NCBI RefSeq assembly: GCF_033118175.1 | Contig: NC_083710.1 | Location: 41,819,501 to 41,883,500, forward strand | Reading direction: 5' to 3' | DNA from: Dama dama | Lineage: Eukaryota; Chordata; Mammalia; Artiodactyla; Cervidae | Length of the DNA: 64,000 nucleotides | Shown: piece after piece, positions 57,348 through 64,000 of the stretch | Layout: every line of letters starts with the position of its first letter | Numbering within the stretch: the first letter of the stretch is position 1 | Translations under genes and position numbers: made by a program | The notes under the pieces: generated by a model | What the model saw: only the letters and a program-made list of their open reading frames with translations | Told to the model about the DNA's origin: nothing | Databases searched by the model: none

Positions 57348-58715
57348 TAAGGGTAATGTAACTCCATTTAGTAAAATTATGAATCTGAATATCATACATG
57401 CCAGCAATTTTATTTTCAGGTATTTACCAAAAACTGGCTTACTTTTTTAAGATGAGTCATGACCGCACTGTTTGTGAGGACAAAATGTGGACATAATATG
57501 GGTTTTCGTCAATAAGTGATAGGAACACTGTGTACCTGTGTATGATGGGTATCATGTAGTAGATAGAAGGACTTAGTTAGAGCAACACAGAGTACCTTTA
57601 ACTGATCTCAAAAATAAGAAGTTGGAGACATAGTTTATAACAAAATACAGCTTATGTAAATTAAAAATCATATGCAAATAAAACAATGTTTTAAGGCTAT
57701 CTATGTACACATTAATTGATACATATGTGAAGATCTTGATCAGTGATAGATATATTAATATAGATATTATATATGTATGTATGCATATATACTTGATAAT
57801 ATATAGCTTTATAAGCTTGGTTAGAATAAAGCTATGTATGTACTCTGTACAGTTAAAATGGAATTGATTAATCTCTGACAGTGTGACATTTGATACACAT
57901 ATATATCAATCCAATTTGTGATTGAACAAACACCTCCCTGAATTAAGGATTCCCACTGCCTTTCAAATATGATAACTGATTTAGTATTTATTAATAAACT
58001 AACATAAAAAATGTTCTCATGCATTAACATGCATTCCACTTGAGTCAGAAAAACTGGAATATTTTTTCAAATTATTCCAGGTCCCTATCTCAGATATGTT
58101 GAATAACAATCTCTAAAATGGGGCCCAGGAACTTGTACGGTTTTAAAGCAGTCCATGACTGATAAGAAGTCAAGTTTGGACAACAGGTATTTACAAGTAT
58201 TACAGTAAAATTTCCAAACTGTGGCCAAAATGATAGAAATAATATTTCTAGTATGAAATTATTATGCAATTTGTTTTTATTATAACTGTTAATTTGTGCT
58301 GGAATTAAATATATCTTGAATAAAAATATTTTAAGTTAGTAATATTTGAACATGTATTTAATGTCACTCATATCTAGTATATTATTACATTTTAATTTAA
58401 TTATGTAGCTATTTTTGCCATTTAATCATGAAGCATTTTATTTTGTGGAGAATTACATTTAAGGGAAAGATATTTGATGAGAAACAGAACTATATTAAAA
58501 ATGCAAAGAGAAACTAGCAAACGAAGGTGATACATGACTTATGTGGATTTTAAAAATAAAATATAAAAAAAAATAAAAGTAAAATATGAAAAATTCCAAA
58601 AAAATAAAGAAATATAATTTTGCTTTAAGAATTCAAAGAATTAAGCAAATATCTTAATGTTACTGTCCTAATAAATGAATATATCATTTCAAATAGGGCC
58701 TTAAATTTTCCCTTG
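57348..58715. other. Unique AT-rich DNA
   Basis: No recognised repeat; TA-rich text near 57760-57800 and A-runs at 58560-58610. Confidence 0.55.
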
Positions 58716-58721
58716 GCAAAA

Positions 58722-58770
58722 CCAATACAATATTGTAAAGTAAAATAAATAAATTAATTAATTAAAAAAA
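58722..58770 (+). mobile_element. Ultra-short L1 insertion (3' tip only)
   Basis: aaaaccaatacaatattgta, then aagtaaaataaataaatt and an A-rich tail: about 50 bp of L1 3' end. Imperfect flanking repeats attttcccttgg / atttttccttggg suggest a genuine insertion. Confidence 0.7.
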
Positions 58771-59124
58771 CATTTTTCCTTGGGCAAACAAGTAGAGACA
58801 GTATAAGTTGGTTTGATCATTCATTCCTTCTACTGCTATATGCAGAATATTTATAGTTTCTATCACTGATCAAGAACTACAAAGAGGGAGCGATAAGAAT
58901 CCTGTCATTAAAGGGCCTCAGGACCAATGTGGAAGACTTACTGATAACAAAATAATATGTGATGATGATTGTACTAATACTAGTAATAAAATCAATAATT
59001 ACACATTGAGCAATGAGTGGTTCCAGAGGTATACACATAGGGAAACGCACATACCAATGGCGCTTGACTCTGGGTCATAGACGATATTAGGGAAAGATTT
59101 CTGGGCAACATAATATTTGATTCA
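58771..59124. other. Unique DNA
   Basis: No recognised feature. Confidence 0.5.
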
Positions 59125-59180
59125 TGCTACGGTCCGTGGGGTCTCAAAAAGTCGAACACAACTGAGCATACACACATTGA
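59125..59180 (+). mobile_element. Bov-tA 3' tip
   Basis: gctacggtccgtggggtctc, gtcgaacacaactgagcata: the last ~55 bp of a Bov-tA or BovB-type tail. Confidence 0.75.
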
Positions 59181-59235
59181 AACTAAATAGAATTTTGTCA
59201 CAAGACCAGAGAATTCAGCATATTTAAGATGAAAA

Positions 59236-59401
59236 GAGGGCTTTCCTGGTGGTTCAGTTGGTAAAGAATCTGCCTGCACTGCTGGAAAACTGGGTTTGAT
59301 CCCTCAGTCAGGAAGATCCCGGGGAGAAGGGAATTTCATGGCAGAGAAGCCTGGCAGGCTATAGTTCATGGGGTTGCAAAGAGTTGGACACGACTGAGCG
59401 A

Positions 59402-59434
<33 letters not shown>
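59236..59434 (+). mobile_element. Bov-tA SINE ending in (CA)n
   Basis: gggctttcctggtggttcag to cacgactgagcgact, with ~30 bp around the central ccagtattcttgcctgg block deleted. A (CA)n tail runs 59404-59432. Confidence 0.93.
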
Positions 59435-60693
59435 TAAAAATAGCATATATGAACAAAAATAAATGAGAAAAGCCATGGGAAATTTGAGGAACTGCATGAA
59501 GTCCATTACAACTATACAAGCAAAGCATCCATGTCCATGAAGCATGTCTTATTTTCTATCGATAGCACTCAGCATTGTTGTCAAAATATGTCCTTGGTAA
59601 TGGGAAAATAAGCTGAAGCATAGCCAAGATGATTATAGTGTTGCAGATGTACTGAAAAAGAAGAAACTATGAGGATGCAAAAGCTAAAATTCTGCTTTGT
59701 TATAGATTAACTCTACAAAAGTAATGGAAAATCAATAAGCACTCCCCTAAAGAAAAAGAAATCAATAAACCCCATATATTGATAGCATTAGAAACACAGA
59801 TGAAGAGCCTTATATGACCCAGAATGAGCACAGGTTTCTGAACCACGGGCTCATTTACCCTTGGGCCCAACATGCACACTTCTTGTCTGCTTTTTTTTTT
59901 TTTTTTTGTCCACAAAGGAAGTCCTCTTTACAGCCACTTCTTTGTGTTTATGTATATTTTTCATACTAACTCCTGTTTTTGAGATAATCTCAATAAATCT
60001 GTTTCTTATTGCCATAAAAATCTATCTAAGAAAGGAGGTATGGTACAGATGACGAATGAAGGCTTTCAAACCAAACAAACATGAAATTGTATGTCAACTC
60101 TTGCAAATACTGATTTCTGGCTTGGGCATATAATCATTCAGAGGTTTATTTTTACACTGTATAAAATGGGAATATTAATAAGCATGTTTATATATTTCAG
60201 ATTATCAATGTTTATATTATGCTTAATAACTGGCATACAATAAGATAGTAAAAAATGTTATTTAGTAATGTCCAATTAGCAGTAGTTGTTATTGAAGGAA
60301 TGTGAGCTGGTGTAGAGAAAATGTTTATATTCAAGCCCCAGAGCAAAATCACCTATCTAATTTTTCAATCCAAAGTATTTGCCAGTGTCTTAGTAGAGAT
60401 TTAGATGGCATGTTTCACATAAAGCTAGTCACGCCCATTAATACTGGGGAACAATTAAGTTTTCAGAAAGATCTTGAAGCAACCTAACAGCGAGAAATTA
60501 GAGTCATGTGTTTGGAATTTTTTCCTTAAACTGAAGGAAAATTTTCAGTACATATAAAAATTTTAAAACTATTTAAACAAGGTATTTTCTTGAAAATTAT
60601 CTTACAAAAATAACAAGGGATGCAATAATATATGTATACAAATGCTTGCTGCAGTGTTATTTACAGTCATGGAAAACTAGAGACCTCTTAAAA
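59435..60693. other. Unique AT-rich DNA
   Basis: A T-run at 59891-59908 is the only simple sequence of note. No gene or repeat family recognised. Confidence 0.55.
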
Positions 60694-60704
60694 GCTCATT
60701 AACT

Positions 60705-60837
60705 GCTGCTGCTGCTGCTAAGTCGCTTTAGTTGTGTCTGACTCTGTGTGACCCCATAGACTGCAGCCCACTAGGCTCCTCTGTCACTGGGATTCTCCAG
60801 GCAAGAATACTGGAGTGGGTTGCCATTTCCTTCTCTG
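60705..60837 (-). mobile_element. Bov-A monomer SINE with (GCT)n end
   Basis: gctgctgctgctgctaagtc, ccaggcaagaatactggagt, ttgccatttccttctct. Target duplication gctcattaact at 60694-60704 and 60838-60848 (11 bp, perfect). Confidence 0.95.
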
Positions 60838-60848
60838 GCTCATTAACT

Positions 60849-62767
60849 AGGAAAGTCTTAAATTCATTATGGTGCACTTACATTGTATAGTGGCTGACAG
60901 CTATTAAAAGCATGAGAGCGTATTGAAGAGCAAATTTTCTGGAGCCAGATTCTAGTATAGAATCTCAGATAGTGATGATGTGCCAGTTAAGCTCTCTCTG
61001 TTTCTATTTTCTCATTTGTAAAGTGGGAATATCAGATATACCTCATAAGGTTGTTGTGACATTTATATGAGTTAATATATATATATATATAATTTTTGTA
61101 CATATTCCACATTTACTAGAATATAGTAAATGATATATGACCATTCTCATCATTTCCATACTAAATGGAAAATGTTCACAATATACGAATTTAAAAAGTG
61201 CTATGCTGAAAGATCTATAGTCTGACTTCTTTTCTGTTTAAAATAAAAATGAAGTGATTTTATTTAAATGTAGAAATAATAATATAGGATTAGGACTGGA
61301 AATGGAGAGTGAACTGTAAATAAATAGAAACAGATGTAAAATTACAATTAGAGAAATAGGTGGAGAATCTGGCAGACGTGGAGGAAGAAGAGGAGAATGG
61401 CCAGTGGTGGGAGAAGGGAGGAGTAGAAGAGAAGAGGGCCAGGGAGATCAGTGACCAGAAGTTATTATAACTTCCATGAAAATATTTCTTTAAAAAATCT
61501 TTCTACATATTGGAATTCTCTGGAATGCTTTCAAACTAGAGTAGCAATAAGTGCAATGTAAAGGTGATGATTTTTTGCACTTTTTTGATAAAAGATAAAG
61601 GTGAAAATGTGTACTTCCCACTTAAACAAATGGGAAGCACAGGGAAACAAAAGTGTTACATGAGTGCCCTGGTTTTCATAGGGAAATCAATATATACAAG
61701 CAGAGATTTCTTATTACATTTTTTACAAAGAAATATCCTGAAAGTTTTTTCTACTGAGAACATAGGATAGCTGGGAACATGCAATGACATTACTCATAGA
61801 TATTATTTATTTTAAAGAAATCTTTGTGAAAAATCTAGTTTTTATTTTTAGTTTTCCCTTTTCCTTTACTTCTTATCAGCACATATTCTAAAGTTAAAAT
61901 AAGCTTGCAAAATATTAATTTTCTCACAAAACCATTAAAGTTCTCTAGTTCATTTTACAATGAAGTGAAATTTGGTTAATGTGTTCTGGTTCTTTCTACT
62001 AATATGTTCCTTTGTGTAGGTGATCTTCAGACTTAATGGGAAAGATGACTATGTCACAGTGCTGAAGAAAAACAGCTAAATAATCATTATAGGTCACTTA
62101 GAGTATCATTAACAATAATGCCACTCACAGATTAGAGAACTCTGGCAGCTACCTGTACCTGATCAAAATCTATTTTGTCATGCTGACACTGGAGCAATAA
62201 AAAATCTGCTGAAAGTTTGGCCACAGAGAGGATACCCATTTATACTTGGTCAATACATATGATTGGATTCAGTGGGGTCTGAGAAATGGCGTTGACACTC
62301 ACCACAATCAGCTATTTGTGTTCTTACCCAGACCCCTTGTGTGCAACTGATGGCATGAATTTAGCTTTTCAGTTAGCAGAAGCATATATTCTGCAGTGTA
62401 AATCAGATGAGTCAAATATGGTATGGCACAAGGGTAAAAAATTATGGTTCATTTTCTATCTCCATAGGAATTATTGAAATGGAAAAGGCATATTCTTTTT
62501 GGTAAAAAGCAAACTTGATTATACTGTAGTTGCACAGTAGTAATGCATATCAATGATTATGTTCCAATACAAATTAAGTAACAGGGGACCAATGAAAGGA
62601 TTTTATGCTATAGAGGGGGCTAAACACTAACTCACAGATGAAAACATTAAATTTGTAAACATATGTAAAAATAGTCATCATTCCTAATTGTAATTATAGC
62701 ATCTTCTTGGTTGAATATGCTGAATTAATAAAAATGTGAAATCCAACTTGATCTTCCATAACAGTAT
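60849..62767. other. Unique DNA, with purine-rich and TA tracts
   Basis: (TA)n at 61074-61091; purine-rich block 61372-61455 (gtggaggaagaagaggagaa and following). 62030-62480 is somewhat less AT-biased and holds a 63-codon frame (62286-62477), but no family is recognised and no splice-bounded exon can be argued. Confidence 0.55.
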
Positions 62768-62781
62768 AAGAAATTATTATT

Positions 62782-63940
62782 TAGTTCTTTGGCCCATTTT
62801 TTGATTGGGTCATTTATTTTTCTGGAATTGAGCTGCAGGAGTTGCTTGTATATTTTTGAGATTAATCCTTTGTCTGTTTCTTCATTTGCTATTATTTTCT
62901 CCCAATCTGAGGGCTGTCTTTTCACCTTACTTATAGTTTCCTTTGTAGTGCAAAAGCTTTTATGATTCATTAGGTCCCATTTGTTTAGTTTTGCTTTTAT
63001 TTCCAATATTCTCCAAAGAAGACATACAGATGGCTAACAAACACATGAAAAGATGCTCAACATCACTCATTATTAGAGAAATGCAAATCAAAACCACAAT
63101 GAGGTACCATTACACGCCAGTCAGGATGGCTGCTATCCAAAAGTCTACAAGCAATAAATGCTGGAGAGGGTGTGGAGAAAAGGGAACCCTCTTACACTGT
63201 TGGTGGGAATGCAAACTAATACAGCCGCTATGGAAAACAGTGTGGAGATTTCTTAAAAAACTGGAAATAGAACTGCCATATGACCCAGCAATCCCACTTC
63301 TGGGCATACACACTGAGGAAACCAGATCTGAAAGAGACACGTGCACCCCAATGTTCATCGCAGCACTGTTTATAATAGCCAGGACATGGAAGCAACCTAG
63401 ATGCCCATCAGCAGATGAATGGATAAGGAAGCTGTGGTACATATACACCATGGAATATTACTTAGCCGTTAAAAAGAATTCATTTGAATCAGTCCTAATG
63501 AGATGGATGAAACTGGAGCCCATTATACAGAGTGAAGTAAGCCAGAAAGATAAAGAACATTACAGCATACTAACACATATATATGGAATTTAGAAAGATG
63601 GTAATGATAACCCTATATGCAAAACAGAAAAAGAGACACAGAAATACATAACAGACTTTTGAACTCTGTGGGAGAATGTGAGGGTGGGATATTTCAAAAG
63701 AACAGCATGTATACTATCTATGGTGAAACAGATCACCAGCCCAGGTGGGATGCATGAGACAAGTGCTTGGGCCTGGTGCACTGGGAAGACCCAGAGGAAT
63801 CGGGTGGAGAGGGAGGTGGGAGGGGGGATCGGGTTGTGTAAATCCATGGCTGATTCATATCAATGTATGACAAAACCCACTGAAATGTTGTGAAGTAATT
63901 AGCCTCCAACTAATAAAAAATAAATAAATAAATAAATAAA
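62782..63940 (+). mobile_element. Young L1, twin-primed, perfect 14-bp target duplication
   Basis: aagaaattattatt flanks the element at 62768-62781 and 63941-63954. 62782-63004 is inverted ORF2 sequence (minus frame: NKWDLMNHKSFCTTKETISK ... INDPIKKWAKELN). At about 63005 the direct part starts with FSKEDIQMANKHMKRC, the next residues of the same protein, so the inversion lost essentially nothing. Then come an uninterrupted ORF2 C-terminus, the 3'UTR with its G-rich tract (63800-63832) and an (AAAT)n tail. Confidence 0.96.
63009..63596 (+). pseudogene. L1 ORF2 C-terminal domain, uninterrupted fragment
   Basis: About 195 codons of ORF2p downstream of RT without a stop. The Cys-rich C-terminal region is present (CWRGCGEKGTLLHCWWECKL), then WRFLKKLEIELPYDPAIPLL, MFIAALFIIARTWKQPRCPS, EYYLAVKKNSFESVLMRWMK and the natural end HYSILTHIYGI. 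ORF2p provides endonuclease and RT for L1; this segment is its RNA-binding tail. The fragment lacks a start and the enzymatic domains because of 5' truncation and inversion, so it makes no working protein. The open frame indicates recent insertion. Confidence 0.93.
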
Positions 63941-64000
63941 AAGAAATTATTATTGTTAAAGTGGTAAAACATTGCAGATTTAATAATCTAAAGATGAAAA

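Noticed and set aside
62286..62477. Possible small protein or exon of 63 codons
   Set aside because: No family resemblance, no supporting splice sites or promoter; length is within chance.

Overview
This window is non-coding DNA from a ruminant (bovid-type) mammal. The diagnosis rests on BovB (RTE-class) LINEs with their RT protein and the gactgagcgactgaactgaa 3' end, many tRNA-derived Bov-tA SINEs, one Bov-A monomer, CHR-type SINEs, and L1 copies with the artiodactyl G-rich 3'UTR. Sequence alone does not separate cattle, sheep, goat or relatives. I find no intact host gene, no CpG island and no bacterial or viral operon. The open frames are fragments of transposon proteins, SINE read-through or chance frames in AT-rich DNA.

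Layout: 0-8 kb holds a BovB 3' end, a long minus-strand BovB with an L1-like leader that is split by a solo LTR, and a plus-strand BovB carrying an RT domain. 8-20 kb has SINEs, four L1 segments (one with 5'UTR and ORF1) and BovB tails. 20.6-23.4 kb is an L1 followed by an LTR with a SINE inside it. 23.4-27.2 kb is the longest stretch without recognisable repeats. 27.6-30.9 kb is an inverted L1 cluster with a BovB inside and an almost spacer-free palindrome. 32.1-32.8 kb is a MAPK1 (ERK2) processed pseudogene. 34.7-41.4 kb has two BovB copies (one inverted by twin priming) and old L1 pieces. 43.2-47.7 kb is a nearly complete BovB with an inverted leader, carrying a SINE pair and a young twin-primed L1. 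A tRNA-His-derived pseudogene lies at 48.24 kb. 49.1-55.4 kb is BovB inside L1 followed by another BovB. 55.4-57.3 kb is a mariner DNA transposon split by an LTR. 57.3-62.8 kb is mostly unique DNA. A young, twin-primed L1 with a perfect 14-bp target duplication closes the window.

The elements do not act together as a pathway. The content is a record of insertions whose order can be read from nesting: L1 is interrupted by BovB, BovB by LTR, SINE and L1, and mariner by LTR. The best leads are (i) BovB copies whose 5' leader is homologous to the L1 5'UTR seen in the same window, (ii) two BovB insertions with twin-priming-type inversions and matching target duplications, (iii) the L1 palindrome at 30.35 kb, and (iv) a full-length 72-nt tRNA-His relic whose anticodon now reads GCA. 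All alignments were made by eye; element boundaries are good to a few bases where a target duplication is quoted and to tens of bases elsewhere.
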